Positions 48,068 to 50,889 of a DNA stretch of 64,000 nt are shown here, piece after piece. Numbering within the stretch: position 1 is the stretch's first letter; every line of letters starts with the position of its first letter. The notes beneath the pieces are model-generated. The model did no database searches and was not told where the DNA came from. It saw nothing but the letters and a program-made list of their open reading frames with translations. The position numbers and the translations under genes are program-made. Source of the stretch: Conus ventricosus (taxonomy: Eukaryota > Mollusca > Gastropoda > Neogastropoda > Conidae); NCBI GenBank assembly GCA_018398815.1, contig CM031609.1:27045696-27109695 (forward strand), in the 5' to 3' direction.

Positions 48068-50889
48068 GGTGAGTTGATTTTAACGTGGTGACAGCCCTGA
48101 TGTGGCCCTCTGCGGTCGGCTGGGCTATAAGCAACATTATCTTATCTTATCTTATGGAGAATTACGGATAAGTCATTTTTCATTCCCCTTTTTTTTGTTT
48201 TCGTAGTTTGTACTGTCCCACATGTTAAATGTGATTTATTTTTTCGCCTGATGAAGACCCAAGTGGTTGAAATGCATCGTGTCTTGTCTTGTGCTTTGTT
48301 TGTCAATGTCATTGGCGGTAAGTTCTAAAACTCTATTCCTGATCTTTTTTTCTTTACTGGAAGTTGGTGTCTGTTAACATTTGAAATATCAGTCTGTCCA
48401 CCCACCAATTTCTCACATCTGCCAGTCTACTAGAGTCTGTCTATAAGGATGTCTCTACAGTTTGTTTCTATTTTGGATATTTGGGAAGAGTTGACAGCAT
48501 TTGGAGCTGTCTGCTTCAGTGCCTGAATGTGCCGTTGGCTGACTACTGTAAAATTTGTGTGTGTTTGAGTGTTTGTTTATGCAGTTTAATTTCACCTTAT
48601 GTTAAGTGGAAGTGGCAGAAACCATGAGAGACAATGGTAAAGAACTTTCCATTGAAAATGATTGTGGATGATGTAGTTGCCCAAGCGCAGCTGATTCAAC
48701 AGCAACGACTAACAATGTAAACTCTATGGGCTTGTTTTAAACTGATTTCAAATGTTAGTGGGGGTGACTTAAATGACCAAGACACATCGAGCTTGACCAC
48801 GTACGTATGCAGTGGTGGACGGGTGGAACGGGGCAGACTAGTCGTTAAAAGGTTAATGTGACCCGTTTGTCATGGATTCCTTGGGTAGGGATGGCTGAAA
48901 ATGCTGCAGGGTAGAACTGAAAACTGGTGGAGACCATGGCTCCGGATCACAGATCATTACCTTTCTCTTGGCTGCTCGTTTTGGGAGTGTCTGGAATTTT
49001 GACATTGTCTTGCAGAGCATTCTTATTATTGTCTTGCAGAGCATTTTATTTCATCTGGTGACATCGTCTGCACAGGAGTCTTGTTTCACTTAGATTAAAG
49101 AAAGAAAAAAGAAAACATGTGACCCATGTACAACAGAACACAAGTCGTGTCATGACATGACGACGTGGTGGTCGGTGGCTTTGCAGGTGGTGTTGCCTTT
49201 CGTGGTGGTGACCTGCGTGCTGTCAGGGATCCAGGTGGTGACACGACTCCCTCTTCGAGCCCTCATGCTTATCGTGCTGCTCATGTCCGACTTCATGGGG
49301 CTGGTTAGTTCAGCATACCTGTGGAACTTGTCTCTGTGATATTCAGCGTTTTGCCCAAAATAGAACACAGAACTCTTTGTCTCTTTCATGCATTGTCATT
49401 TGCACTACTCATAGTAACTCGTGATAACTGCTCACCTGATGCATAAGTGCAGGGTCCACACAGGCTCATGGAAGTTTCAGAACTTACGGAAAGTCTCAGT
49501 TTCATCAAGGAGGTGTCACGGCTTGCAGACTAGTCTATAGACGTTACACCACATCCTTTAAGTTTTGAGACCACACTGCACATGATTTATGGCTGATGGA
49601 TAAATGAATTAAAGACAGATGACAGAATTTAAGGAGAGGATCCTGTGTCTACGACTTTGCAAATGTCTGTCTGGCCTATGCATCAGTTATGGAAAATAGA
49701 AAAGACATTCCAGGGGTGGAAAAGTCAAAGAAAAGTCCACTTTGTTTAGTGGGATTTGAAAAGTCTTGGAATTTCACTGAGTCTGTCACTGTCAAAATCT
49801 GAAAGGCAGTTTCATGAGAAAGAAGGTGAAACATGAAAAAAAAAGTATGAAAAATGACAGTTAAACATGACATGAACAGTGTGCATGTGCATGTGTGTGG
49901 TGCGTGTGTGTTGTTGTTGTTCTTCAATTTAACGTCTTTTCACTAAATGTGATATTAGACAAGGCGAGTGTGTGTGTGTGTTTGAGTGTGTACTTGCTGT
50001 GTGCGTGCGTGAGTGCGCGCCCACGTGTGTGCGTGTGCGTGCGTATGTGTGATGAGGAGAAACTCTAAGTAAGAATTAAACTATGACCAAAAAAAAAAAA
50101 AAAAGACATCAAAAGTAAAAACAAACAACTGTACAAAAAAGATAATGCAACAGCAATTACAGGATTGAGCCAACTGGGCTTAACATAAGAATTCGTACAA
50201 AATTTAAGAGACATGGTATCCTGGAATATGCACTTTGAAACATCCTTTCTAAATTCTGACAAATCAGAATCAACGTAGGGGCAAAAGTATAGAACGTGTG
50301 TTGTTGTACAATTATCAAGGACGCCGCAAGCACATCAAATATTCTTGACATATTTTGTTCTGAATGTATTCATTTTTAACTGAAATGGTAAGGATGTGTA
50401 CGTGCGTGTGTGTGTGTGAAAGTTCTGTATTTTTGTGGTTATATGTGTAAAGTTGTACACAGCTATTGACATAATGTGATCTTGGAAAATGCTGGTCAGA
50501 GTCAATTCATATACGGAAAAGGAATGTAATTTTTTTTCTTCCCTAGACTTGTGGGAACCCTGGAACTATCTCTCCAGGATGTCTAAATTATGGCCAGTCC
50601 AGAAGGGCACAGCAGGGGAGGCATACTTGATCCCCCCCCCCCCCCCCCACTTCCTTCCACCTCCAGTGCCCCTGGTCTTCATTTTGTTTGTTTATTCATC
50701 CCATGTTGCAATGTGTTCCAGAATTTTTTCTTCCTGGTGCGTGACGAGGGGAGCTGGCTGGAGATCGGGACGTCCATCAGTCACTACATCATCGTCATGT
50801 CCATGATCACCTTCCTCATGGTCCTCATGGGTCTGTCCCAGCTCCTCACTGCCACCAGGCTCCTCACCCCCCGACCCCCATGCCATTAG
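482..50889 (+). CDS. PIGN: GPI ethanolamine phosphate transferase 1, C-terminal part (22 exons, 5' end outside window)
   Basis: PIGN adds phosphoethanolamine to the first mannose of the GPI anchor precursor in the ER. The joined exons (482-522, 2975-3034, 3784-3883, 5099-5153, 6008-6029, 6871-6927, 10334-10413, 11556-11740, 21018-21090, 23371-23473, 24229-24321, 25664-25755, 26496-26546, 28713-28770, 31109-31217, 32110-32212, 35014-35104, 35446-35556, 36285-36340, 39810-39883, 49187-49303, 50722-50889) give about 630 codons and a TAG stop. Recognised family blocks are [20 protein letters not shown] (end of the catalytic domain), [54 protein letters not shown] and [19 protein letters not shown]. 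The many hydrophobic segments fit the multi-span PigN domain. Phases join at every junction, but exon 20 is two bases short and exon 8 shows mixed frames. The upstream exons, with the metal-binding phosphatase core, are not in the window. Confidence 0.93.
523..790 (+). repeat. (TG)n microsatellite at a splice donor
   Basis: A long imperfect TG array with TATG and CATG variants. It begins within the donor GTAGGTGTGTG of the exon at 482. Confidence 0.95.
1100..1345 (-). repeat. Interspersed module 2, minus-strand copy
   Basis: Reverse-complement reading shows CCACTGAACTCCACC, GCTGCAGCACAG and GACTGCTC in the same order as the modules at 8.7, 29.8 and 30.3 kb. Diverged. Confidence 0.6.
1346..2562. 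other. Intron sequence without recognised feature
   Basis: AT-rich unique-looking sequence. I see no exon-like block, RNA gene or repeat on either strand. Confidence 0.5.
2563..2900 (+). repeat. (TG)n microsatellite
   Basis: About 340 bp of TG with GTAT, GGTG and GAG variants. The long open frames here are valine/cysteine or histidine/threonine repeats and are not genes. It ends about 75 nt before the exon at 2975. Confidence 0.95.
2975..3034 (+). CDS. PIGN: PIGN exon 2
   Basis: 60 nt, phase 0 to 0, acceptor TTGCAG and donor GTGAGT. It encodes [20 protein letters not shown], the strongly conserved end of the phosphodiesterase domain of PIG-N/Mcd4 proteins. Confidence 0.95.
3035..3783. other. 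Intron 2, nothing recognised
   Basis: Contains one T run near 3070-3090 flanked by the duplicated words GACCTGCACTGTCT. No element or gene seen. Confidence 0.5.
3784..3883 (+). CDS. PIGN: PIGN exon 3
   Basis: Starts after TTTTCAG with GVLPVDYL and runs through a helix containing [11 protein letters not shown]. Two donors are possible: CAG|GTGACC at 3884 (chosen; pairs in phase with an exon 4 start at 5099) or CGG|GTAACA at 3877 (pairs with a start at 5104). The first adds four residues more at the join. Confidence 0.88.
4020..4275 (+). pseudogene. Decayed LINE ORF2 C-terminus
   Basis: Frame reads [20 protein letters not shown], then [13 protein letters not shown]. After a one-base shift it reads [20 protein letters not shown]. 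The order VxLIDLxVP...EKYxxL...VxVGARGFxGxS is the tail found downstream of many animal LINE reverse transcriptases. Short, frameshifted, no ends found. Confidence 0.65.
4276..4825. other. Intron 3 without recognised feature
   Basis: No gene-like or repeated block recognised between the LINE remnant and the poly-G run. Confidence 0.45.
4830..4903 (+). repeat. Poly-G run of about 74 nt
   Basis: Nearly pure G with a single T, on the transcript strand of PIGN intron 3. Probable G-quadruplex former. The exact length is unreliable in any assembly. The glycine-run frame is not a gene. Confidence 0.9.
5099..5153 (+). CDS. PIGN: PIGN exon 4
   Basis: Encodes [17 protein letters not shown] and ends with two bases of the next codon before GTAGGT. 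The alternative acceptor is AG at 5102-5103. The segment matches the MTQKKE...FTPF block of vertebrate PIGN. Confidence 0.85.
5154..5734. other. Intron 4 sequence, nothing recognised
   Basis: AT-rich sequence with no exon-like or repeat structure that I could identify. Confidence 0.45.
5735..5800 (+). mobile_element. I-group LINE 3' tail remnant
   Basis: GGCTGGACTATAAGCAAC plus ATTATC near 5768-5792 matches the 3' end of the full LINE at 48115-48145. The preceding AACAGCCATCATAAGG corresponds to its ACAGCCCTGATG box. Only the tail remains. Confidence 0.6.
6008..6029 (+). CDS. PIGN: PIGN exon 5 (22-nt microexon)
   Basis: Acceptor TTTTGCAG, donor GTAAAA. One base completes the exon 4 codon, then ELSSSVQ follows. 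The phase fits both neighbours, and the segment fills the short gap between the RPF and VDLMRN blocks. Confidence 0.78.
6190..6370 (+). mobile_element. I-group LINE 3' fragment
   Basis: AGATAAACATTTTTCATG, then TTTAACGGAAGAAAGA, a T run and GTTGGCTGGGCTATAAAG follow the same order as 47932-48135 of the full LINE. It is therefore a 5'-truncated copy ending in GAATTGAACTGAATTG. It lies in intron 5. Confidence 0.75.
6529..6848. repeat. TG array followed by CA array (inverted microsatellite)
   Basis: TG repeat 6529-6735 and CA repeat 6752-6848 are separated by only about 16 nt. A transcript would fold into a long hairpin. It ends about 20 nt before the acceptor at 6870. Confidence 0.93.
6871..6927 (+). 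CDS. PIGN: PIGN exon 6
   Basis: 57 nt, phase 0 to 0, acceptor CTCCCAG and donor GTAAGT. It encodes [19 protein letters not shown], the amphipathic helix before the first membrane segment of the PigN domain. A TG/CA inverted microsatellite ends only about 20 nt before its acceptor. Confidence 0.92.
6928..7095 (+). repeat. Short (TG)n tract in intron 6
   Basis: Imperfect TG/CATG tract 7000-7080 after exon 6; nothing else recognised. Confidence 0.8.
7096..7690 (-). pseudogene. Non-LTR retrotransposon ORF2 C-terminal fragment
   Basis: The minus strand encodes a 93-residue stretch containing [20 protein letters not shown], a CxC...H...C cysteine-histidine motif typical of the extreme C-terminus of jockey/CR1-type ORF2 proteins. 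An AT-rich 3' region follows to about 7096. The rest of the protein is missing. The copy near 50.0-50.3 kb carries a similar motif. Confidence 0.65.
7717..7792 (+). repeat. (TG)n microsatellite
   Basis: Clean TG array in intron 6. Confidence 0.95.
7793..8225. other. Intron 6 stretch without recognised feature
   Basis: Contains an A run at 8153-8175. No gene-like or repeated sequence identified. Confidence 0.45.
8226..8515 (+). mobile_element. SINE family A, copy 2 (head eroded)
   Basis: CCGGCTCCTATGCAGA, CCTGACCAACACTGCG and GATATATTATGAAAG follow the same order as the minus strand of 1-378. It ends in an A-rich tail at 8503-8516 and is followed directly by module 2. Confidence 0.8.
8520..8868 (+). 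repeat. Interspersed module 2, copy
   Basis: Shares in order CTTCGTGTCCT/CTTCATGTCCT, GTGGTGGCACC, CACTGAACTC and GGTGGGTTGCC with 29594-29948. Both copies directly follow a SINE A, so the two modules move or were duplicated as one composite unit. Confidence 0.75.
8869..9414 (+). repeat. 20-bp minisatellite, about 27 units
   Basis: Unit GTGAGGGTGACAGTCAGGGT with a frequent G to C variant (GTGAGCGTG). It lies inside module 2, whose 3' end resumes at about 9415. No spacers, so not a CRISPR array. Confidence 0.96.
9415..9500 (+). repeat. 3' end of module 2 after the minisatellite
   Basis: GAAGTGGCACAGAAGATGAG and an AGCAAAGAAAAG tail correspond to GAGGTGGCGCAGAGG...ACAGCAAAAA at 30457-30490. 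Confidence 0.6.
9697..10140 (+). mobile_element. SINE family B, copy 1, with target duplication
   Basis: The tRNA-like head at 9697-9772 has A box TAGCTCAGTTGGTAGAGC, a CGT anticodon-like loop and B box GGGTTCGAATC. The acceptor ends do not pair fully, so it is not a functional tRNA gene. The body continues to a GAAGAAGAA tail. It is flanked by GAATTGATGTAA (9685-9696) and GAATTGATGTTA (10141-10152), a 12-bp target duplication with one mismatch. Three more copies are in the window. Confidence 0.93.
10334..10413 (+). CDS. PIGN: PIGN exon 7
   Basis: Acceptor GCTCCAG, donor GTGAGT. It encodes [20 protein letters not shown], then YDRFFL. The [11 protein letters not shown] block is diagnostic for PIGN. 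It ends with two bases (GG) of a glycine codon. Confidence 0.94.
10640..10835. repeat. CA tract and TA/GATA tract
   Basis: CA repeat 10640-10700, then an AT-rich TATATA/GATA region to 10835 with TATC on one side and GATA on the other, able to fold back. Intron 7. Confidence 0.9.
10836..11555. other. Intron 7, no recognised gene
   Basis: Short CA tract at 11083-11104. No other structure recognised. Confidence 0.45.
11556..11740 (+). CDS. PIGN: PIGN exon 8, frame partly disturbed
   Basis: 185 nt, entered in phase 2 and left in phase 1, donor GTAAGT. The exon start (VSVTRGF) and end ([20 protein letters not shown]) read well in the expected frame. The middle of that frame is arginine and histidine rich, while a +1 frame reads VGWMAYVLT, like the first membrane span of the family. 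Two compensating one-base changes would explain this. Total length is compatible with an intact frame. Confidence 0.75.
12009..12195 (+). repeat. DIRS-like left inverted terminal repeat
   Basis: Includes GACAATAGCATTCACGGCAG, GCAGTGATAAGACAGTCACG and CCCAACCCACTTCCGCCGTA. The same words occur in reverse complement at 18665-18820. Its first bases also match the reverse complement of 18522-18553. Confidence 0.9.
12300..15400 (+). pseudogene. DIRS-like gag/ORF1 region, frameshifted
   Basis: GC-rich, proline and serine rich in all long frames, with no single open frame over 200 codons. Position before the RT fits a gag-like protein. No conserved motif could be named. Many C and G homopolymers coincide with frame changes. 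Confidence 0.5.
15600..17160 (+). pseudogene. DIRS-like reverse transcriptase and RNase H, frameshifted
   Basis: Motifs scattered over frames: [10 protein letters not shown] (about 15743-15772), SIDLKDAYF (about 15875-15901, RT motif A), [13 protein letters not shown] (about 15990-16022), LLDDRL (about 16068-16086, catalytic DD box), HTDNTRTG then GG.HS (about 16736-16790, RNase H), and [17 protein letters not shown] (about 17010-17060). These are the hallmark blocks of DIRS pol. Confidence 0.83.
17480..18420 (+). pseudogene. DIRS-like tyrosine recombinase, frameshifted
   Basis: LSLKTTFL (about 17833-17856) resembles the helix before the first catalytic arginine. [10 protein letters not shown] at 18276-18305 holds the HxxR box of the recombinase. 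Frames change between them. The tyrosine could not be placed with confidence. Confidence 0.72.
18522..18875. repeat. DIRS-like right terminus with fold-back arms
   Basis: 18522-18613 and 18811-18875 are inverted relative to each other (GCTATTGTCTGACATGGTA at both outer ends; TACTCCCTGTTTGGCTAGTA against TACTAGCCAAACAGGGAGTA). Between them lies the inverted copy of the left terminus. This resembles the internal complementary region used for rolling-circle-like replication in DIRS1. Confidence 0.82.
19262..19734 (+). pseudogene. I-group LINE reverse transcriptase fragment
   Basis: Motifs [13 protein letters not shown] and the finger-palm segment align to 45930-46390 of the full [24 protein letters not shown] (19627 on) carries the catalytic VDD box. 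No flanking duplication seen; 5' and 3' parts are missing. Confidence 0.8.
19735..20096 (+). repeat. 90-bp tandem repeat, 4 copies, born from LINE coding sequence
   Basis: Units start with AGTTTCTTCAAGCACC at 19735, 19825, 19915 and 20006. The start of the unit is the RT segment [13 protein letters not shown], so the array expanded inside the dead LINE. Copies differ by one or two bases. Confidence 0.95.
20225..20999 (+). repeat. Two related 25-bp minisatellites
   Basis: The first part (to about 20535) repeats GATGTATGATCTGTTGTCATCGTT-like units. The second (20535-20999) repeats a GGCTGTATGATGTGTAGTCA-TTGTT unit about 18 times. The units are clearly homologous. The array ends 18 nt before exon 9. 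Confidence 0.93.
21018..21090 (+). CDS. PIGN: PIGN exon 9
   Basis: Acceptor TTGTGCAG, donor GTGAGT. It completes a valine codon and encodes [20 protein letters not shown], a membrane segment matching the PWTYYVYGLLPLPIW region of vertebrate PIGN. A 25-bp minisatellite ends just upstream of the acceptor. Confidence 0.93.
21168..21284 (+). repeat. 39-bp tandem repeat, 3 copies
   Basis: Unit starts GCATGTGCTTCACTGTGTAG; copies are identical. It lies in intron 9, shortly after the donor of exon 9. Confidence 0.95.
21545..22029. mobile_element. TIR element X, copy 1 (non-autonomous DNA transposon)
   Basis: Ends CATAGCTGCCAAC and GTTGGCAGCTCTG form the terminal inverted repeats. Flanks AATTTT (21539-21544 and 22030-22035) are a 6-bp target duplication. 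Subterminal TGCTACG/TGCTACTGT words recur at both ends. It carries no transposase. A second copy is at 26584-27008. Confidence 0.87.
22036..22560. other. Intron 9 stretch, nothing recognised
   Basis: Unique-looking AT-rich sequence between TIR element X and the CA arrays. Confidence 0.4.
22563..23280. repeat. (CA)n arrays with CACG and CATG variants
   Basis: CA at 22563-22703, CA/CACG/CATG at 22806-23130 and CA at 23235-23276. The long frames through here are low complexity and are not genes. Confidence 0.95.
23371..23473 (+). CDS. PIGN: PIGN exon 10
   Basis: Acceptor GTGTGCAG, donor GTAAGT, entered in phase 2 and left in phase 0. It encodes [10 protein letters not shown], then a hydrophobic stretch ending SLLGLEVI, which aligns with the LAFTLGIEVL span of PIGN. 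Confidence 0.92.
23545..23690 (-). mobile_element. SINE family B, truncated copy
   Basis: TTCTTTCTTTCTGCGTACAC then CAGGCTGATACT and CCATACTCCATCTTCGGGGA match the tail half of the SINE B copies at 31.5 and 33.6 kb. The tRNA head is absent. Confidence 0.85.
23760..23780 (+). repeat. Poly-G run
   Basis: 21 G in intron 10. Confidence 0.9.
23941..24042. repeat. (CA)n microsatellite
   Basis: Clean CA array in intron 10. Confidence 0.95.
24229..24321 (+). CDS. PIGN: PIGN exon 11
   Basis: 93 nt, phase 0 to 0, acceptor TTGTGCAG, donor GTCAGG. It encodes [20 protein letters not shown], then [11 protein letters not shown]. It matches the VLSFFYRYMLTAGL segment of vertebrate PIGN. Confidence 0.93.
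24322..25663. other. Intron 11, nothing recognised
   Basis: 1.3 kb of AT-rich sequence. No element end, RNA gene or exon-like block identified. Confidence 0.5.
25664..25755 (+). CDS. PIGN: PIGN exon 12
   Basis: Acceptor GCCCAG, donor GTGAGT at 25756. It encodes a membrane span ending [17 protein letters not shown], the conserved FPLMPVVGRKPDISLV motif. A 38-bp minisatellite begins at its donor. Confidence 0.94.
25756..26404 (+). repeat. 38-bp minisatellite starting at the exon 12 donor
   Basis: Unit GTGCCAGCATTTGTCATTGT + AAAGTACAGATAGAATGA, about 15 copies from 25760 to 26310. The first unit begins in the splice donor GTGAGTGCCACCATTTG. A further copy of the junction, TTGTGTGAGTGTCACCATTT, lies at 26381-26400 beyond the array. 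Confidence 0.95.
26496..26546 (+). CDS. PIGN: PIGN exon 13
   Basis: Acceptor TTTTTCAG, donor GTAAGA, phase 2 to 2. It encodes [16 protein letters not shown] plus two bases, one membrane span. A terminal-inverted-repeat element starts 37 nt after its end. Confidence 0.9.
26584..27008. mobile_element. TIR element X, copy 2
   Basis: Same ends as copy 1 (CATAGCTGCCAAC, GTTGGCAGCTCTG) with AACATG duplicated at 26578-26583 and 27009-27014. Compared with copy 1 it lacks an internal block of about 55 bp after the CACGT near 26780. Confidence 0.9.
27015..28712. other. Intron 13, mostly unrecognised
   Basis: 1.7 kb without exon-like block that fits the phase. A TTAACCCTTTTCAACTGG word near 27130 resembles TTAA-element ends, but no partner end was found. 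Confidence 0.45.
28713..28770 (+). CDS. PIGN: PIGN exon 14
   Basis: Acceptor ATGTGCAG, donor GTTAGT. 58 nt, phase 2 to 0, encoding [19 protein letters not shown]. Conservation is weak, but it is the only segment found in this intron whose phase joins exons 13 and 15, and it sits where the family has its charged loop. The exon end and donor recur twice in the tandem repeat that follows. Confidence 0.72.
28763..28928 (+). repeat. 68-bp tandem repeat carrying the exon 14 splice donor
   Basis: TCTGCAG|GT occurs at the real donor (28771) and again at 28838 and 28907, each later copy preceded by CTTACTCCTCAG. Period 67-69 bp. Confidence 0.9.
29262..29592 (+). mobile_element. SINE family A, copy 3
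   Basis: A decayed tRNA-like B box near 29265-29290, then GAGTTTGCTGTGG, AGAGTGTTGCTCAAATTTCC, GATATATTATGAAAG and an A run at 29581-29589. It aligns along most of copy 1. Confidence 0.82.
29594..29948 (+). repeat. Interspersed module 2, copy
   Basis: Directly follows SINE A copy 3 as at 8.5 kb. Shared landmarks include ACTTCATGTCCTG, GTGGTGGCACC and CACTGAACTCCACTG. Confidence 0.75.
29953..30248 (+). repeat. 25-bp minisatellite, about 12 units, inside module 2
   Basis: The unit is GAGTGGTATGGGTGTAGTGC + CACTA. It sits in the same interval of the module as the unrelated 20-bp array at 8869-9414. Confidence 0.95.
30249..30500 (+). repeat. Module 2 ends: 3' end of one copy, then a second partial copy
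   Basis: TGCACAGAAAATGAGGCAAA closes the first copy. From about 30292, GGCAGCAGTGCAGTGTCTTC, GGTGGGTTGCC and GAGGTGGCGCAGAGGTTGG with an A run at 30480-30500 form another copy without a minisatellite. Confidence 0.75.
30519..31080 (+). pseudogene. I-group LINE ORF2 C-terminal fragment
   Basis: Frame with [20 protein letters not shown], then [12 protein letters not shown] and VPLTLKHV, aligns to 47590-47900 of the full LINE ([31 protein letters not shown]). It is older and diverged. It begins just after an A run that ends module 2. Confidence 0.82.
31109..31217 (+). CDS. PIGN: PIGN exon 15
   Basis: Acceptor GTGTGCAG, donor GTGAGG. It encodes [20 protein letters not shown] and continues to QFFSWLIL, a membrane span plus lumenal loop. 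It leaves one base of a cysteine codon for exon 16. Confidence 0.92.
31218..31509. other. Intron 15 start, nothing recognised
   Basis: T-rich sequence; no element recognised. TTAACCCTTATCAATTGG near 31431 may be a decayed TTAA-element end. Confidence 0.4.
31521..31926 (-). mobile_element. SINE family B, copy 2, exact target duplication
   Basis: Full-length minus-strand copy from the CTTTCTTT tail to the tRNA-like head ending at GAGCTATCCGCGCCCCCC. CAAGTTGTGTA at 31510-31520 and 31927-31937 is an exact 11-bp target duplication. Confidence 0.95.
32110..32212 (+). CDS. PIGN: PIGN exon 16
   Basis: Acceptor TGTGGCAG, donor GTATCC at 32213, chosen because it restores T-YEGLF with exon 17. It encodes [10 protein letters not shown] and [18 protein letters not shown], matching the [22 protein letters not shown] region of PIGN. 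Confidence 0.9.
32213..33145. other. Intron 16 first part, nothing recognised
   Basis: Only a T run (33039-33049) and AAGAAG words stand out. Confidence 0.45.
33150..33450. mobile_element. Penelope-like 3' end remnant, inverted pair
   Basis: Arms 33150-33278 and 33312-33450 are inverted copies (TTAGCGAACAGCCAAGAGAA against its complement with a few changes). Each carries a hammerhead-like core. The layout matches the arms of the Penelope-like element at 40.7-48.3 kb. Confidence 0.65.
33352..33382 (+). ncRNA. Hammerhead-ribozyme-like motif
   Basis: Order CTGAAGA, stem GACCT-AAG-AGGTC, CGAAA, CGCGTC. The core is one base from consensus CTGATGA, and stem II pairs perfectly. It matches the minimal hammerheads known from Penelope-like elements. 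The changed core base probably makes it inactive. The inverted arm (33218-33245) has a further decayed copy. Confidence 0.6.
33637..34038 (-). mobile_element. SINE family B, copy 3, exact target duplication
   Basis: Nearly identical to the copy at 31521-31926. TGAAAGAGAGAAT at 33624-33636 and 34039-34051 is an exact 13-bp target duplication. Confidence 0.96.
34052..35013. other. Intron 16 last part, nothing recognised
   Basis: AT-rich; no exon-like block or element ends identified. Confidence 0.45.
35014..35104 (+). CDS. PIGN: PIGN exon 17
   Basis: Acceptor TGTGTCAG, donor GTGAGG. It encodes [20 protein letters not shown], then [10 protein letters not shown], a membrane span followed by a hydrophilic loop. 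Phase 2 to 0. Confidence 0.93.
35446..35556 (+). CDS. PIGN: PIGN exon 18
   Basis: 111 nt, phase 0 to 0, acceptor CAACAG, donor GTATCC. It encodes a hydrophilic loop ending [13 protein letters not shown], matching YLDDIRRAFFLV of vertebrate PIGN. Confidence 0.91.
35637..35715 (+). repeat. 30-bp tandem repeat, 2-3 copies
   Basis: TTGCCAAGTGTGGTAGTGAT + CTCCCT repeated in intron 18. Confidence 0.85.
36285..36340 (+). CDS. PIGN: PIGN exon 19
   Basis: Acceptor TGACCAG, donor GTGAGA. It encodes [18 protein letters not shown] plus two bases. [13 protein letters not shown] is one of the most conserved PIGN motifs. Its 3' end and donor are the seed of the minisatellite that follows. Confidence 0.96.
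36341..39216 (+). repeat. 2.9-kb minisatellite carrying copies of the exon 19/intron junction
   Basis: Two unit types: a 58-bp unit (GCCTGGATGAAAGGTCCTGT + AACATCTGTATCATTCACAC + TGTGAACAAACATTGCCA) and a longer unit with an added GTTTCAACAGGTGAGAGA, which copies the end of exon 19 and its donor. From 38100 a derived 54-56-bp unit dominates. Intact junction copies have GT at 36475, 36609, 36859, 37109, 37301, 37854, 37988 and 39028; two more (near 37551 and 38064) are mutated. Confidence 0.96.
39257..39378 (+). repeat. 23-bp tandem repeat, 5 copies
   Basis: Unit CAGTCTTACATTACTTGTAT + ATC, nearly identical copies. Confidence 0.94.
39540..39785. repeat. (CA)n array upstream of exon 20
   Basis: Imperfect CA with CACG and CATA variants. 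It ends about 25 nt before the exon 20 acceptor. Confidence 0.93.
39810..39883 (+). CDS. PIGN: PIGN exon 20, frame broken
   Basis: Acceptor GTTGCAG, donor GTGAGA. It opens with [16 protein letters not shown], an excellent match to the family. The next codons read TTG TGA, a stop. A readable continuation like the family's MGALMMWK exists only if two single bases are missing, near 39856 and 39865. The exon length (74 nt) is two short of the phase needed by exon 21. Either assembly errors or a disabling lesion. Confidence 0.85.
39884..40695. other. Intron 20 start with a long poly-T tract
   Basis: T runs at 40269-40318. No element boundaries or genes recognised. Confidence 0.5.
40759..40793 (-). 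ncRNA. Hammerhead-ribozyme-like motif, left arm
   Basis: Minus strand: CTGATGA core, stem II with ACCCAAGTGT, GAAA core, then TGCATCGTGTC. Both conserved cores are exact; stem III relies on G-U pairs. Activity is uncertain. Confidence 0.55.
40930..40968 (+). repeat. Poly-G run in left arm
   Basis: About 39 nt, paired with the poly-C run at 42119-42146 in the right arm. Confidence 0.9.
41318..41740 (-). pseudogene. Penelope-type GIY-YIG endonuclease C-terminal fragment
   Basis: A 140-residue minus-strand frame: [17 protein letters not shown], then [20 protein letters not shown] with the GIY-YIG core (IYAI...KIYIGET), [17 protein letters not shown] with the conserved arginine, and a C-terminal [18 protein letters not shown]. 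The cysteine-rich lead-in is typical of Penelope elements. It is open and undamaged but lacks the reverse transcriptase, so it cannot act alone. Confidence 0.88.
42119..42146 (+). repeat. Poly-C run in right arm
   Basis: Inverted counterpart of the poly-G run at 40930; the length differs between arms. Confidence 0.9.
42948..44243 (+). pseudogene. LINE ORF1 (gag-like, zinc knuckles), frameshifted
   Basis: Starts near ATGACTTCATTAAAAAAC, with a basic PPKRKRK stretch and an acidic DSDSDSE tract. A central domain reads [20 protein letters not shown], then [20 protein letters not shown]. Three zinc-knuckle-like clusters follow: [14 protein letters not shown] (near 43532), CAICCKATH (near 43590) and [15 protein letters not shown] (43645-43690). 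This order is typical of I-group ORF1. At least three frame shifts occur. Confidence 0.85.
44272..47959 (+). pseudogene. LINE ORF2 (endonuclease, reverse transcriptase, RNase H), frameshifted
   Basis: Begins [17 protein letters not shown] with LQETQL, the start of the AP endonuclease. [15 protein letters not shown] (near 44657) and SDHFPVLL (44885 on) carry later catalytic residues. [21 protein letters not shown] (45898 on), the motif A region near 46000 split by a shift, [13 protein letters not shown] (46168 on), and [11 protein letters not shown] (46267 on, catalytic VDD). RNase [21 protein letters not shown] and NEMVDRLA hold all four acidic residues (47180-47530). A C-terminal segment with [16 protein letters not shown] (47805 on) follows. 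About eight frame breaks. Confidence 0.92.
48248..48283 (+). ncRNA. Hammerhead-ribozyme-like motif, right arm
   Basis: CTGATGA, stem GACC-CAAGT-GGTT, GAAA, TGCATCGTGTC. It is the inverted counterpart of 40759-40793 with a better stem II. Such motifs are established in Penelope-like terminal repeats. Confidence 0.6.
48347..49186. other. Intron 20 end, nothing recognised
   Basis: Unique-looking sequence between the Penelope-like arm and exon 21. Confidence 0.45.
49187..49303 (+). CDS. PIGN: PIGN exon 21
   Basis: 117 nt, phase 0 to 0, acceptor TTTGCAG, donor GTTAGT. It encodes [20 protein letters not shown] and then [14 protein letters not shown], aligning with the ILIPFVLVMC...LVISDIMAL spans. 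The 9.3-kb intron before it holds the Penelope and LINE insertions. Confidence 0.93.
49304..49920. other. Intron 21 start, nothing recognised
   Basis: No repeat or gene-like block seen. Confidence 0.4.
49925..50350 (-). pseudogene. Non-LTR retrotransposon ORF2 C-terminal fragment
   Basis: Minus strand reads [20 protein letters not shown], a CxC...H...C motif like that near 7.4 kb, then [15 protein letters not shown] and [12 protein letters not shown]. An A-rich tract and a TG tract follow. Fragment only. Confidence 0.65.
50632..50650 (+). repeat. Poly-C run before terminal exon
   Basis: 19 C about 70 nt before the acceptor of exon 22. Confidence 0.85.
50722..50889 (+). CDS. PIGN: PIGN terminal exon 22
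   Basis: Acceptor GTTCCAG. It encodes [35 protein letters not shown] and [14 protein letters not shown], ending at TAG 50887-50889. The [26 protein letters not shown] block is the conserved C-terminus of PIGN. Confidence 0.96.
   Translation, partial: NFFFLVRDEGSWLEIGTSISHYIIVMSMITFLMVLMGLSQLLTATRLLTPRPPCH

Larger units (their letters stand above)
42210..48153 (+). mobile_element. I-group (Nimb-like) LINE, near full length, with 14-bp target duplication
   Basis: ATGGAGAATTACGG occurs at 42196-42209 and 48154-48167. The element starts CCTCCGGGGGGTTGCGACC and ends GGCTGGGCTATAAGCAAC plus (TTATC)n. It encodes an ORF1 with zinc knuckles, and an ORF2 with endonuclease, reverse transcriptase and RNase H. 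Several one-base frame breaks interrupt both. The GGCTGGGCTATAA tail suggests the Nimb clade; this clade call is from memory of the family and should be tested. Confidence 0.93.
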